The notes beneath the pieces were generated by a model. That model was not told where the DNA came from. It ran no database searches and worked only from the letters and a program-made list of their open reading frames with translations. A program made the translations under genes and the position numbers. Below, one piece after another: positions 1 to 9,285 of a stretch of 45,844 bases of DNA. The stretch is from the NCBI RefSeq assembly GCF_030146175.1, contig NZ_JASLCE010000027.1, forward strand, positions 1 through 45,844, read 5' to 3'. Source of the stretch: Flavobacterium sp. (lineage in GTDB: Bacteria; Bacteroidota; Bacteroidia; Flavobacteriales; Flavobacteriaceae). Numbering within the stretch: the first letter of the stretch is position 1; the number at the start of each line of letters is the position of its first letter.

Positions 1-1439
1 TAGGTAGTTTAAGCACCTTAGGGCTTTCTATTGTAAGTGCAGCAATTCTATCACGATATCTGGATAAAGCAGAATATGGGACTTATAAACAAATACTATA
101 CGTTTATAATACTTTATTAATTGTTTTTTCTGCAGGCTTACCAAGAGTATATGCTTATTTTTTACCCCGATATCACTTAAATGAAGGTAAGGCAATTGTA
201 TGGAAGATAAGTAAAGTGTTGTTTCTGGCAGGAGTGTTATTTTCGGTTTTTTTGTTTTTATTTTCAGATTGCATTGCGGATGTTTTAAAAAATGAAAAAT
301 TAGCGTATGGATTGAAGGTGTTTTCGCCAATGCCCATGTTATTATTGCCTACATTAGGTATTGAAGGTATCTTTTCGACCTATAAAAAAACTTTGTTTTT
401 AGCAATTTATAATACGCTTTCAAGATTATTGATGCTGATTTTTATAGTTGTTCCTGTTATCTTGATTAAGGCAAATTATATTATCGCAATTTATGGATGG
501 TTAATCGCTTCATTGATAATATTTGTGATGACTTATTTCTTTAAAGGAATACCTTTCAAAGGAGTGGAATCGAAGGCAGCTAAATTGGAGCTTAAAGAGG
601 TTTTCGCATATAGTATACCTCTTGTTTTTGCCAGTTTTTGGGGTATCGCTATTAAAGCTGCGGATGAATTTTATATTAGCCGTTTTTTTGGTGCAAACGT
701 TTTTGCCGAATTTTCGAATGGTTTTATCGAGTTACCTCTCGTGTCTATGATAACTACAAGTACTTCAGTCGTTTTAATGCCTGTTTTTTCAAGGGTTATA
801 CATGAAAATAAAGGTATTGAAGAATTAGTAATTACTTGGAAAAGCGTTTTAAACAAATCTGCAATGATTATCTATCCGATAGTTGTTTTTTTTATGTTTT
901 TTTCTACGGAGGTAATGGTTTTGATGTACTCAGATGTTTATTTTGAATCCGGAAGATATTTTAAAATTAATATGGTACTTAATTTTTTTAATATCATTAT
1001 TTTCTTTCCATTAATGTTGTCATTAGGAGCTACTAAATTCTATTCCGGATTACATGCCTTTATTGCAATTTTAGCCTGGATTGGTGGATACTTAATCATG
1101 ATCATTTTTAATAATCCAATTTCACTTGCAATTTTTTCGGTATCATTATCGATAGTAAAAGTGATAATTGCTTTAGTATATGTGAGCAAAAGACTAAACG
1201 TCAAAGCATACGAGTTATTTCCTGTTTTTCAGATGCTCAAAATAATACTGCACACATGTCTTGTTATGTTTGCTGTGACTTTTTGTCTTAAGATGATAGC
1301 CATTGAAAATAGTTTAATGAATCTTATTGTGGCAGGACTGTTATATGTGACGTTAGTTTTAATGACAGGGCGTTTTTTGAAATTGAATTATTTAGAATTT
1401 TTATATCCATTACTTAATAAAATTAAAAAAAATGGTTGA
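1..1439 (+). CDS. wzx: Polysaccharide/oligosaccharide flippase (Wzx-like), 5' end cut by window
   Basis: This is a polytopic inner-membrane protein expected to flip undecaprenyl-linked repeat units to the periplasm. The reading frame is open from base 3 onward, well upstream of the first internal ATG at 216. The residues before that ATG (GSLSTLGLSIVSAAILSRYL, then DKAEYG) are the classic first helix and 'LdkaeYG' turn of the MATE-like polysaccharide_synt family. The gene therefore starts before the window, probably fewer than 25 residues upstream. About 478 residues are visible, with roughly a dozen hydrophobic segments along the whole length and a basic C-terminus. It sits at the head of the variable assembly genes (WecB, EpsG-type polymerase, glycosyltransferases), which fits a Wzx/Wzy pathway. 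Flippase identity is confident from topology and motif; the substrate is unknown. Confidence 0.88.
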   Translation, partial: GSLSTLGLSIVSAAILSRYLDKAEYGTYKQILYVYNTLLIVFSAGLPRVYAYFLPRYHLNEGKAIVWKISKVLFLAGVLFSVFLFLFSDCIADVLKNEKLAYGLKVFSPMPMLLLPTLGIEGIFSTYKKTLFLAIYNTLSRLLMLIFIVVPVILIKANYIIAIYGWLIASLIIFVMTYFFKGIPFKGVESKAAKLELKEVFAYSIPLVFASFWGIAIKAADEFYISRFFGANVFAEFSNGFIELPLVSMITTSTSVVLMPVFSRVIHENKGIEELVITWKSVLNKSAMIIYPIVVFFMFFSTEVMVLMYSDVYFESGRYFKINMVLNFFNIIIFFPLMLSLGATKFYSGLHAFIAILAWIGGYLIMIIFNNPISLAIFSVSLSIVKVIIALVYVSKRLNVKAYELFPVFQMLKIILHTCLVMFAVTFCLKMIAIENSLMNLIVAGLLYVTLVLMTGRFLKLNYLEFLYPLLNKIKKNG

Positions 1440-1559
1440 TGGATTTAGTGGGGCAATAGAAAATGAAAATGTTCTGAGTGGTTAGCTTTTCTTTTGTTTA
1501 AAATACGAATAATTAAATTGCTAGATAAAATATATATATGATTAAAAAGGACTATAGAA

Positions 1560-1596
1560 TTGTATCTGTCTCCTAAAATTACAAACAATAATTTTG
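1560..1596 (+). promoter_or_regulatory. Possible promoter upstream of wecB (weak)
   Basis: A TAATTTTG octamer at 1589-1596 matches the Bacteroidota -7 element TAnnTTTG. The nearest upstream TTG (1560-1562) is 26 bases away, a little longer than the usual 17-23, so the -33 half is poor. The 228-base gap between wzx and wecB is otherwise AT-rich with nothing else recognisable. In such AT-rich DNA the octamer could arise by chance. Confidence 0.3.
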
Positions 1597-1667
1597 AAAT
1601 TTATATTTAAAATGTGTTTTATGAATAGGATTGCTATAGTATATCTGATAACAATAATCTTTAAAAA

Positions 1668-2756
1668 ATGAAAATAACCTTAATTGCAGGGGCAAGGCCT
1701 AATTTTATGAAAATTGCTCCTATAATACATGCTATTCAGAATGCACAAAAAAAGGGAAAAGATATCTCATTTCGATTAGTGCATACAGGGCAGCATTTTG
1801 ACGAAAAAATGAGTGCTACCTTTTTTAGAGAGCTTAACATTCCGCAACCGGATGTTAATTTAGAATGCGGAGGAGGTAGTCAGGCAGAACAAACGGCAGC
1901 TATTATGATTGCTTTTGAAAAAGAATTGTTAATGAATCCTGTTGATTTGGTTTTGGTGGTTGGTGATGTGACATCAACAATGGCCTGCAGTATTGTTGCT
2001 AAAAAAGTAAATATAAAAGTGGCTCATGTTGAAGCAGGTATTCGTTCTTTTGATTTAACCATGCCGGAAGAAATAAATCGGATGGTTACTGATAGTATTA
2101 CAGATTATTTTTTTACTACATCGGAAATTGCTAATGCTAATTTGAGAAAATCGGGGGTTTCTGAAGAAGCCATCTTTTTTGTAGGTAATGTCATGATAGA
2201 TACTTTGTTGGAAAATATACCGCGCTTTTTAGCTCCCTCAGTTTTTTCCACTTTGGGGTTGCAGAAAGATAATTATCTCGTAATGACTTTACATCGCCCT
2301 GCCAATGTAGATCAAGGTGAAAAATTAAAAGAGCTGATACTAACTATTGTTAATAATGTTGATGGATTACCAGTTTTGTTTCCAATACATCCAAGAACAG
2401 CCAAAATTTTCAGTGATTTAGGAATACAAGCTGAGAATCTTTTTATAATAGACCCTTTGGGTTATTTAGAATTCAATTATTTGGTTGCAAATGCCAAGGC
2501 AGTCATAACTGATTCAGGAGGAATCACTGAAGAAACAACCGTGATGGGGATTCCATGTATTACTTTAAGAGATAACACAGAACGACCGGAAACAATTACT
2601 ATTGGGACTAATGAATTGGTTGGTACTAACCCATCAGCTTTACTTCCGGTATTATCACAATTGCTAAATGGAAAGTGGAAAAAAGGAGGAATTCCTGAGA
2701 AATGGGATGGAATGGCAGCAGAAAGGATAGTTGAATGTCTTTTAAATTTACAGTAA
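1668..2756 (+). CDS. wecB: UDP-N-acetylglucosamine 2-epimerase (non-hydrolysing)
   Basis: This cytoplasmic enzyme interconverts UDP-GlcNAc and UDP-ManNAc. The 362-residue length is normal. It opens with MKITLIAGARPNFMKIAPI, the family's N-terminal glycine-rich motif. VGDVTSTMACS and HVEAGIRSFD...PEEINR around residues 100-140 carry the catalytic and UDP-binding residues. DSGGITEE...PCITLRDNTERPET near residues 280-310 is the C-terminal nucleotide-binding signature that separates WecB from hydrolysing NeuC. The ATG start at 1668 gives the canonical N-terminus. It follows the flippase after 228 bases and precedes the polymerase. No UDP-ManNAc dehydrogenase (WecC) is seen in the window, so ManNAc may be used as such or made into another ManNAc derivative. 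Confidence 0.93.
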   Translation: MKITLIAGARPNFMKIAPIIHAIQNAQKKGKDISFRLVHTGQHFDEKMSATFFRELNIPQPDVNLECGGGSQAEQTAAIMIAFEKELLMNPVDLVLVVGDVTSTMACSIVAKKVNIKVAHVEAGIRSFDLTMPEEINRMVTDSITDYFFTTSEIANANLRKSGVSEEAIFFVGNVMIDTLLENIPRFLAPSVFSTLGLQKDNYLVMTLHRPANVDQGEKLKELILTIVNNVDGLPVLFPIHPRTAKIFSDLGIQAENLFIIDPLGYLEFNYLVANAKAVITDSGGITEETTVMGIPCITLRDNTERPETITIGTNELVGTNPSALLPVLSQLLNGKWKKGGIPEKWDGMAAERIVECLLNLQ

Positions 2757-2878
2757 GTCACTGGTTTAAAGTTTTTTTTGATAGTTCTGATAAGGTTATA
2801 ATATTTGTCAAGCTTTGAAAAAATAAAAATGATGATTGGCGGAAGTGTAAATTGTTTAGATCTAATAATATAGTTTAA

Positions 2879-4120
2879 ATGAATACTAAGCAAAAAGCGT
2901 GGAGTGTAAAAGAAAATAATTTAGATAGATTTGTTAAAATTGTTTTTTTTATAATTAGTCCTTTTATCGGGTTTTTATATTCTTTAAAAAATATAAAAAC
3001 CAAATCGTCGTATGTTATTTTCTTCCTAACAGCAATTTGTTTTGGTATTAGTTTTACTATAGAAAAGCGAAGCGGAAATGAGTATGATTTAGATAGTTTT
3101 TTTTATAGGGAAGAATTTGAGTCTTTTCAAAACCTAAGTTATTTCGAGTATATAGAGGGTTTTAAAGATTTTTTAAGTTTTGACGAAGGAAGAAAAGATT
3201 ATTATTATGAAACGATAGCTTTTTTTGTTTCTAGATTTACAGATAACTATCATTATTTGTTTGCTGTTTTTGCTATAGTTTTTGCTTTTTTGTCCTTAAA
3301 AACGTTTCGGTTTTTAACAGAAGAAGAGAATTTCAAAAATGATTTATCGTCTTATATTCTAGCCTATATATTTTTAACAAACCAGATTTTTAATATCAAT
3401 GGAGTTCGATTTTGGACAGCAGCTTGGGTCGCGGTTTTTATAGTATTTCAGGTTTTTAGAAATAAAAAATACCACTATTTAGTATTGATGGTACTACTTC
3501 CATTTATACACGGTTCATTTTGGATATTTATTTTTGTTGTTTTTTTATATTTAATATTAAGCCGATTTTATAGAATTTTTATTGTTTTATTTTTCTGTAG
3601 TTTTATTTTCTCTTCAGTATCGTTACAATTGGCAAAAGATAGTACCGATTTTTTACCAATTTTTCTTGCTAAATTAATAGATTCTTATACCAGTACAGAA
3701 ACGATTGAGAAGTTAAGTGCTGAGGGAACCGGTTTTTTTTGGATAGCTAAGATTTTCAAAACGATATCATATACCTATATGAATTTACTGGTGTATTTGT
3801 TTATACGAAATGAAAAATTAATTAAAGGAAACTTGAAAACGGAAAGTCTTTATAAATTCCTATTAGTATTAGTAACTTTTGCAAATTTTACTATGAGTAT
3901 CCCGTCTCTGGGAGGAAGATTCTTTACATTGTCTTACCCGATAATAGCTTATATATGGCTAATCAATTTTGGAAAGAATAGGTATAAATATTTACTCTAC
4001 TTTTTTCCTATTGCATTCTTTTTCAATATTTATGAGCAACTTATTTTGTATTTAAAGGTTACGGGCGTGTATTTTTATATTTCAAGTCCATTTTATATTG
4101 TTTATGAATACTTGTTCTAG
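2879..4120 (+). CDS. EpsG-family membrane protein, probable polysaccharide polymerase (Wzy-type)
   Basis: This is a 413-residue polytopic membrane protein with about ten strongly hydrophobic segments. The EpsG family is thought to polymerise repeat units at the outer face of the inner membrane. Family marks visible are the early Glu/Asp/Tyr-rich loop (around residues 65-105), the NGVRFWTAAWVAVF segment near residue 175 that matches the family's 'iR...a' motif, and the late PSLGGRFF segment near residue 340. It lies between wecB and glycosyltransferase genes, the usual place for a Wzy. Base composition is extreme: a hand count of 3541-3600 gives 9 G/C in 60, which suggests transferred DNA. Assignment to EpsG rather than the WaaL/Wzy_C family rests on these loops; substrate and linkage are unknown. 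Confidence 0.75.
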   Translation: MNTKQKAWSVKENNLDRFVKIVFFIISPFIGFLYSLKNIKTKSSYVIFFLTAICFGISFTIEKRSGNEYDLDSFFYREEFESFQNLSYFEYIEGFKDFLSFDEGRKDYYYETIAFFVSRFTDNYHYLFAVFAIVFAFLSLKTFRFLTEEENFKNDLSSYILAYIFLTNQIFNINGVRFWTAAWVAVFIVFQVFRNKKYHYLVLMVLLPFIHGSFWIFIFVVFLYLILSRFYRIFIVLFFCSFIFSSVSLQLAKDSTDFLPIFLAKLIDSYTSTETIEKLSAEGTGFFWIAKIFKTISYTYMNLLVYLFIRNEKLIKGNLKTESLYKFLLVLVTFANFTMSIPSLGGRFFTLSYPIIAYIWLINFGKNRYKYLLYFFPIAFFFNIYEQLILYLKVTGVYFYISSPFYIVYEYLF

Positions 4121-4210
4121 AAGGATTTTAGGTTCGGTGATTGTGTGGTGAATATAGACTTCGTTTATGTGTATTTAAAATGAAAGTTGATGTAAAATGT
4201 TTTAATAAAA

Positions 4211-5314
4211 ATGAAAAATAAAAAAATTATAATTATTGCGAGTGCTATTTTTCCATTTCAATCTCCTAGAGCTAATAGAGCGACTGAACTAGCTAAAGAG
4301 CTTGGTAAACAAGGACATGATGTGACCCTCTATGGCGTATTAGGGAATTATGATTATTCCGTGTTTGAAGCTAAAAATAACGTCAAAGTTAAAAACATTG
4401 AAAAAATGACTTTTGCAACTTTGAATAGCGATAATTCTAGTAAAGATACTTTTCTAAATAAAGTTTTAAGACGTTTATTAGGACGTTGGCTGGAGTTCCC
4501 AAATATTGAATTCATGTTTAAGATGACTAAAATTCTTAAAAAAGAAAAAGGGACAGACATGTTGATATCTATCGCATATCCGCATCCTATTCATTGGGGA
4601 TGTGCATTAGCAAAAGCGCGAATGGGAATGACGTTTCCTAAGCTCTGGGTGGCAGATTGTGGAGATCCTTATATGGGAAATCCAATTGAAACACCAGCTT
4701 TTTATTTTAAATATATTGAAAAATGGTTTTGTCGGAATGTAGATTATATTACGATTCCGATAGAAGAAGGAAGATCAGCATATTATTCTGATTTTAGAGA
4801 TAAAATTAAAGTCATTCCACAAGGTTTTGATTTTGATTTAGTGCGTATAGATTCAAGAGAACCTAATAATGAAGTGCCTACATTTATTTATTCGGGCGTG
4901 TTTTATCAGGGAGTTAGAGACCCTAGAATGTTTCTGGATTACCTTTCAAAAGTGCCAATTAATTTTAAGTTTATCATTTATACACAATCAAAGGATATAT
5001 TGGAACCTTACAAAAGTAAATTAGGAGAAAAACTTATTATAAAAGATTATGTAACCAGAGAGGAATTATTAGTAGAATTGGCTAAAGCTGATTTTTTGGT
5101 AAATTTTGAAAATGGAAACGCTGTACAGTCTCCCAGTAAGTTAATTGATTATGCGTTAGCAAAAAGACCTATAATGTCAGTATCGTCTTTTACAATTGAT
5201 GAAAATAATATTGATAGGTTTCTGAAAGGAGATTATAGCAAAAAGTTAGAAGTACATAATATAGATCAGTATGATATAAGAAATGTCGCGAATAAGTTTA
5301 TTGCACTTAATTAA
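4211..5314 (+). CDS. Glycosyltransferase, GT-B fold (GT4-like)
   Basis: This 367-residue cytoplasmic enzyme probably adds one sugar to the lipid-linked repeat unit. The N-terminus MKNKKIIIIASAIFPFQSPRAN then ATELAKELGKQGHDVTLYG is the typical Rossmann start of GT4 enzymes, with the acceptor-binding loop PRAN. KVIPQGFDFD (about residue 200) marks the interdomain linker. The C-terminal half has a sugar-nucleotide domain with ADFLVNFENGNAVQSPSKL followed by IDYALAKRPIMSV. This replaces the usual E-x7-E loop with a shorter N...PSKL...Y version, as in several polysaccharide-cluster GT4 relatives. It is separated from the EpsG-type gene by 90 bases and from asnB by 59 bases. Donor and linkage cannot be read from the sequence. 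Confidence 0.82.
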   Translation: MKNKKIIIIASAIFPFQSPRANRATELAKELGKQGHDVTLYGVLGNYDYSVFEAKNNVKVKNIEKMTFATLNSDNSSKDTFLNKVLRRLLGRWLEFPNIEFMFKMTKILKKEKGTDMLISIAYPHPIHWGCALAKARMGMTFPKLWVADCGDPYMGNPIETPAFYFKYIEKWFCRNVDYITIPIEEGRSAYYSDFRDKIKVIPQGFDFDLVRIDSREPNNEVPTFIYSGVFYQGVRDPRMFLDYLSKVPINFKFIIYTQSKDILEPYKSKLGEKLIIKDYVTREELLVELAKADFLVNFENGNAVQSPSKLIDYALAKRPIMSVSSFTIDENNIDRFLKGDYSKKLEVHNIDQYDIRNVANKFIALN

Positions 5315-5373
5315 GGTAATGATTTATTAAAGTAGTCTTTATGATTATAGTATAGTGTAAAATAATAATAGTA

Positions 5374-7188
5374 ATGTGTGGTATATATATAACTAACATT
5401 CCTTATGAAAAGGAAGAAGTGTTGGACAAGCTTAACTTAATAAAGTTTAGAGGACCTGATAATTTAGGGTACTCAAAAAAAGGGAATATTTCTTTAGGTC
5501 ATCTACGATTGGCTATTGTCGATTTGGATGTTCGTTCAAATCAACCATTTTTTTACGATAAATATAGTATCGTTTTTAATGGCGAAATATATAATTTTCA
5601 AGATATCAGAGATGAATTGGAAACACTGGGACACTCTTTTGAAACAACTGGTGATACAGAAGTTTTAGTAAAGGGATATGCAGTATGGGGTAAAGATATT
5701 TTACAAAAGATTAATGGAATGTTTGCATTCGCGATTTATGATTTTGAAAATGAAAAAGTTTTTTGCGCAAGAGACCGGCTTGGTGTAAAACCATTTTATT
5801 ATTATTGGAAAGATGGTCTTTTTGAAATTTGTAGCCAATTAAAACCGCTAATGAATTCAGAGAGTGAAGTATCAGAAGAAGCGATTTCAATTTATTTAGA
5901 TTGTGGTTATGTACCTTCTCCATATTCAATTTTGAAAAATGTATTCAAGTTAAGTCCTGGGAAATGTATTGAAATTGATTTAGTGGCTCAATCGATGAAT
6001 ATTTCTGAATATTGGAATTTGGAATCCGTTACGGCTAAAGATATTTCCTATGAGAAGGCTAAAGAAGAATTACACAAATTATTAATCGATGCTGTAAAAA
6101 TAAGGTTGGATTCAGATGTTCCTTTAGGAACGTTTCTTTCTGGAGGAATAGATTCAGCATTGGTTACAGCTATTGCGTCTAAAATAACTACTGAAAAGAT
6201 AAATACATTTACTATTGGATTTAATGATCCGAAGTTTGATGAAAGTAAAATAGCAGAAGAGTTTTCAAAAATTTTAGGCACCAATCATAAAACTACATTT
6301 TGTGATGCCAATGATGCCTTAAAATTACTGCCGAAATTTCAAGAAGTTTATGATGAACCTTTTGCTGATAGTTCCGCTTTGCCTTCGTTGTTGTTGAATT
6401 TAACTACAAAAAAAGGAGTCACTGTCGCTTTATCCGGTGATGGTGGTGATGAAAGCTTTTTGGGATATAATTATTTTGAAAGTATTCGAAAAGCTACAGT
6501 TTTTTTTAAAGTTCCTTACTTTATTAGAAGTTTTCTGGGGCTTTTCATAATAAATAAAAAATCAAAATTTAAAGAGTGGCTTTCAATTAAGAATATTGAC
6601 GATTTTATCGTAAGGATTTTTGTTTCAATGAATAGTTTGAATTTAGTAAAGAACGATTCATGGATCAATACACACTACTCAATATTTAAAAAATTAGCAT
6701 CTGATGAAAAGCAAAGAGCAGCGGATCTAAATATTAAACTTTGGTTAGAAAATGATAGTAATGTTAAGGTGGATAGAGCGAGTATGGCTTATGCCGTAGA
6801 AGTCAGAAGTCCTTTTTTAGATTATAGGATAATTGAATTCGCCAGAACGTTACCCGTAAGTTTTAGATATCAAAAAGAATTAAGAAAAAAGATTTTAAGA
6901 GATATATTGGAAGAATATATACCTAGTTCCGTTTTTAATCAGCCCAAGAGAGGATTTTCTATACCATTAGATGATTGGATTAAAAATGACCTGAAAGAGG
7001 AAATTTTAAATTGTTTGAATGATTCCTTTTTGAATGGAGTGCCTAATCTGGATGTGAAAAAATTCAGAAAACAATTGTATAATCATATGGAAGGGACGGA
7101 GATTAACGGAAACAATATCTGGAAGTTATATGTACTTGCGAAATGGTCTGAGTACAATAATATTAGTCTGGGCTCAAAAACGAATTAA
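5374..7188 (+). CDS. asnB: Asparagine synthase-type amidotransferase (glutamine-hydrolysing)
   Basis: The 604-residue, two-domain protein starts MCGIYIT, so Cys2 becomes the N-terminal nucleophile of the class II glutaminase domain; this fixes the ATG at 5374. GPDNLGY and LGHLRLAIVDL follow in the glutaminase half, then the ARDRLGVKPFYY linker. The synthase half has the ATP-pyrophosphatase loop LSGGIDSALV at about residues 255-265 and VALSGDGGDE near residue 355. Both active sites look intact. Members inside polysaccharide clusters are thought to amidate uronic acids (as proposed for WbpS and relatives) rather than make free asparagine; that role is inferred from context. It follows a GT4 gene by 59 bases and is followed by a 184-base spacer. 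Confidence 0.9.
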   Translation: MCGIYITNIPYEKEEVLDKLNLIKFRGPDNLGYSKKGNISLGHLRLAIVDLDVRSNQPFFYDKYSIVFNGEIYNFQDIRDELETLGHSFETTGDTEVLVKGYAVWGKDILQKINGMFAFAIYDFENEKVFCARDRLGVKPFYYYWKDGLFEICSQLKPLMNSESEVSEEAISIYLDCGYVPSPYSILKNVFKLSPGKCIEIDLVAQSMNISEYWNLESVTAKDISYEKAKEELHKLLIDAVKIRLDSDVPLGTFLSGGIDSALVTAIASKITTEKINTFTIGFNDPKFDESKIAEEFSKILGTNHKTTFCDANDALKLLPKFQEVYDEPFADSSALPSLLLNLTTKKGVTVALSGDGGDESFLGYNYFESIRKATVFFKVPYFIRSFLGLFIINKKSKFKEWLSIKNIDDFIVRIFVSMNSLNLVKNDSWINTHYSIFKKLASDEKQRAADLNIKLWLENDSNVKVDRASMAYAVEVRSPFLDYRIIEFARTLPVSFRYQKELRKKILRDILEEYIPSSVFNQPKRGFSIPLDDWIKNDLKEEILNCLNDSFLNGVPNLDVKKFRKQLYNHMEGTEINGNNIWKLYVLAKWSEYNNISLGSKTN

Positions 7189-7372
7189 GGCGTATTAGTG
7201 TTTTTCCGTTGCTTATAAATGAAAGAATACTGATTATTCGGGATACTAATGTTTCTTGTTCGAAACTTTTATGAAATATGAAATCAAGGAGCATTGAAAT
7301 TATCATTGATGTCATTACGGATCGTCTGACTCGAAATCTGAAATTAAATTAAAATAAAGAAAGGATCTTATT

Positions 7373-8440
7373 ATGGAAAAAAAGAGAGTCGTTTTTGTTG
7401 CGGCTTCTACTCAGGGTGGCGGTGCCGAAAGAATGCAAATCAATATTATGCATTCTCTTTCTATTGAAAAATACGATGTCTTTTTTGTGAATACCAGCAG
7501 TGAGCCTAAACCTCAAACCTTAAAGCCACATATTACATATATTCAGTACAATAAAAGCCATGCTAAAAATGCATATCGCTTACTGTCTAAAGAGTTAAAG
7601 CATATTAATCCGCATTATATTTTTACCACATCCATTGTTGTGGCGTATTTGTTGCAGATCATACGTATGATGTCCCGACTCAAATCCAGGTTGATTGTTC
7701 GTATAGCTGTACCGCCGTCAGAATCGCCTCATAAAGGAGTGAAATCATCTATTCTAAGTTTGATTAATTCGTTTACGCTTAAGCATGCTGATCTGATTAT
7801 TGCTCAGACCGAATTTTCGAAAATAGATGTTGCCAGGCACTATAAAGTACCGTTGACAAAAATAAAAGTAATCAGAAATATTGTTGATCAATCGTTATTA
7901 GACGAAAGTGGAGATCGGTATTTTCCGGGTGAATTTAGTAGCGGGAATTATAACATAGTAGCTGCGGGAGCCTTGTATTCGGTAAAAGGATTTGACCTTT
8001 TGATCCATGCGATGAAAGAAGTGGTAAAGTACAATATAGCGACCCGTTTATATATTTTAGGTGATGAGCGGTATGAGACGGGATATAAAACCCAATTGTT
8101 GCAGCTGATACAAGATAATCAATTAACAAATCATGTTTTTTTATTAGGCCATCAATCGAATCCGTATCCGTATTATAAAAATGCCGATTTGTTTGTACTG
8201 TCTTCACGGAAAGAGGGGTTTCCAAATGTTGTTTTAGAAGCATTATATTATGGAATTCCGGTTGTAGCAACCAATTGTGTGGATTTTTCTGAAGTCATCA
8301 ACAATGGCGTAAATGGATACATTGTTGCTAAAGATTCCGTAAATGATTTATCGGAAGGGGTCATTAAGGCTATCGATCATTTGAAAAAAACGACGACTAA
8401 CAAAATTGTTAATTATAATTACGAGCAAATTTTTAGCTAA
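7373..8440 (+). CDS. Glycosyltransferase family 4
   Basis: This is a 355-residue GT-B glycosyltransferase. The N-terminus has VAASTQGGGAERMQINIMHSL, the GGAE/R acceptor-side motif of GT4 enzymes. KIKVIRNIVDQ near residue 165 is the interdomain segment. YILGDERYETGY and SSRKEGFPNVVLEALYYGIPVVAT (about residues 280-305) contain the catalytic E-x7-E pair that binds the donor. Uncommonly for this window, a good Shine-Dalgarno sequence, GAAAGGA at 7359-7365, lies 7 bases before the ATG. The 184-base upstream spacer and this ribosome site suggest a separately acquired cassette begins here. The stop codon overlaps the next start as TAATG, so the two glycosyltransferases are probably co-translated. 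Confidence 0.9.
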   Translation: MEKKRVVFVAASTQGGGAERMQINIMHSLSIEKYDVFFVNTSSEPKPQTLKPHITYIQYNKSHAKNAYRLLSKELKHINPHYIFTTSIVVAYLLQIIRMMSRLKSRLIVRIAVPPSESPHKGVKSSILSLINSFTLKHADLIIAQTEFSKIDVARHYKVPLTKIKVIRNIVDQSLLDESGDRYFPGEFSSGNYNIVAAGALYSVKGFDLLIHAMKEVVKYNIATRLYILGDERYETGYKTQLLQLIQDNQLTNHVFLLGHQSNPYPYYKNADLFVLSSRKEGFPNVVLEALYYGIPVVATNCVDFSEVINNGVNGYIVAKDSVNDLSEGVIKAIDHLKKTTTNKIVNYNYEQIFS

Positions 8441-9258
8441 TGCATCTAGTTTCTGTTATTATTCCGACCTATAAACCCGGAGACTATATTTACCAATGCT
8501 TCGAGTCGCTTGCTGTTCAGACTTGCGGCAAGGCTGTATTTGAGGTTGTGGTTGTGTTAAATGGGGAAAGAGCACCTTATTATGATACTATAGCGGCAGC
8601 TCTGAAAAAGCATAATTTTAATTACAAGCTATTCTATACCAATGTACCCGGGGTATCAAATGCAAGAAATATAGCGCTTGATTATGTCGCAAACAGTGCT
8701 ACATCGTATGTTACCTTTTTGGATGATGACGACAGATTAAGTTCGTCTTTTATAGAAGAATGTTTAAAAAAGGCACAACCGGATGTCATTGTGGTGTCCA
8801 ATGCCAAAACCTTTGTTGAAAATACAGATGAAAAGCTCGGTGATGATTATCTCTCCAGTTGTTTTAAAAAAAATCAGGGGAAAAAATATAATATCATAAA
8901 TTACAGGAGTTTTCTATCAACAGTATGCGCGAAATTCATTCCGTTATCTGTAATTGGAAAAACCAGATTTGATACGCATTTTGCTATCGGTGAAGATTCC
9001 TTATTTGGTTTCGAAATATCCGGCAGAATCAATGAAATGAAATTGACAGACGAGAAAGCGATTTATTTGAGAGGTTTACGGCCATTATCGGCAAGTAGAA
9101 AAAAACAAAAAAAAATACCCCGTATTTTAGGGAGCTTAGGCTTGTGTAAAAAGTACTCACAGGTTTATTTTTCACACTGGAGGCAGTACAGTTTCAAGTT
9201 ATATATAACGAGAATTTTAGCTGAAATGCAATATATTTTAAAAACCCTTATCCATTAA
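8440..9258 (+). CDS. Glycosyltransferase family 2
   Basis: This is a 272-residue GT-A enzyme beginning MHLVSVIIPTYKPGDYIYQC, the standard family 2 start. PGVSNARNIALDYV near residue 75 and FLDDDDRLSSSFIEE around residue 95 give the metal- and nucleotide-binding acidic motif. RFDTHFAIGEDSLFGFEISGR around residue 185 supplies the ED motif that normally carries the catalytic base. The C-terminus is short and basic with a possible membrane-associating amphipathic tail. It starts on the last base of the preceding GT4 stop codon. Donor and acceptor are unknown. Confidence 0.88.
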   Translation: MHLVSVIIPTYKPGDYIYQCFESLAVQTCGKAVFEVVVVLNGERAPYYDTIAAALKKHNFNYKLFYTNVPGVSNARNIALDYVANSATSYVTFLDDDDRLSSSFIEECLKKAQPDVIVVSNAKTFVENTDEKLGDDYLSSCFKKNQGKKYNIINYRSFLSTVCAKFIPLSVIGKTRFDTHFAIGEDSLFGFEISGRINEMKLTDEKAIYLRGLRPLSASRKKQKKIPRILGSLGLCKKYSQVYFSHWRQYSFKLYITRILAEMQYILKTLIH

Positions 9259-9285
9259 TAATAACCGACTTAAAGCAAATAAATA

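Noticed and set aside
2477..2893. A 138-codon minus-strand frame across the end of wecB and the following spacer
   Set aside because: Most of it is antisense to the conserved C-terminal motifs of WecB, and the protein has no recognisable features.
7189..7372. Possible remnant gene in the 184-base spacer
   Set aside because: No frame gives a recognisable protein fragment, and no inverted repeats or target-site duplications indicate a mobile element.
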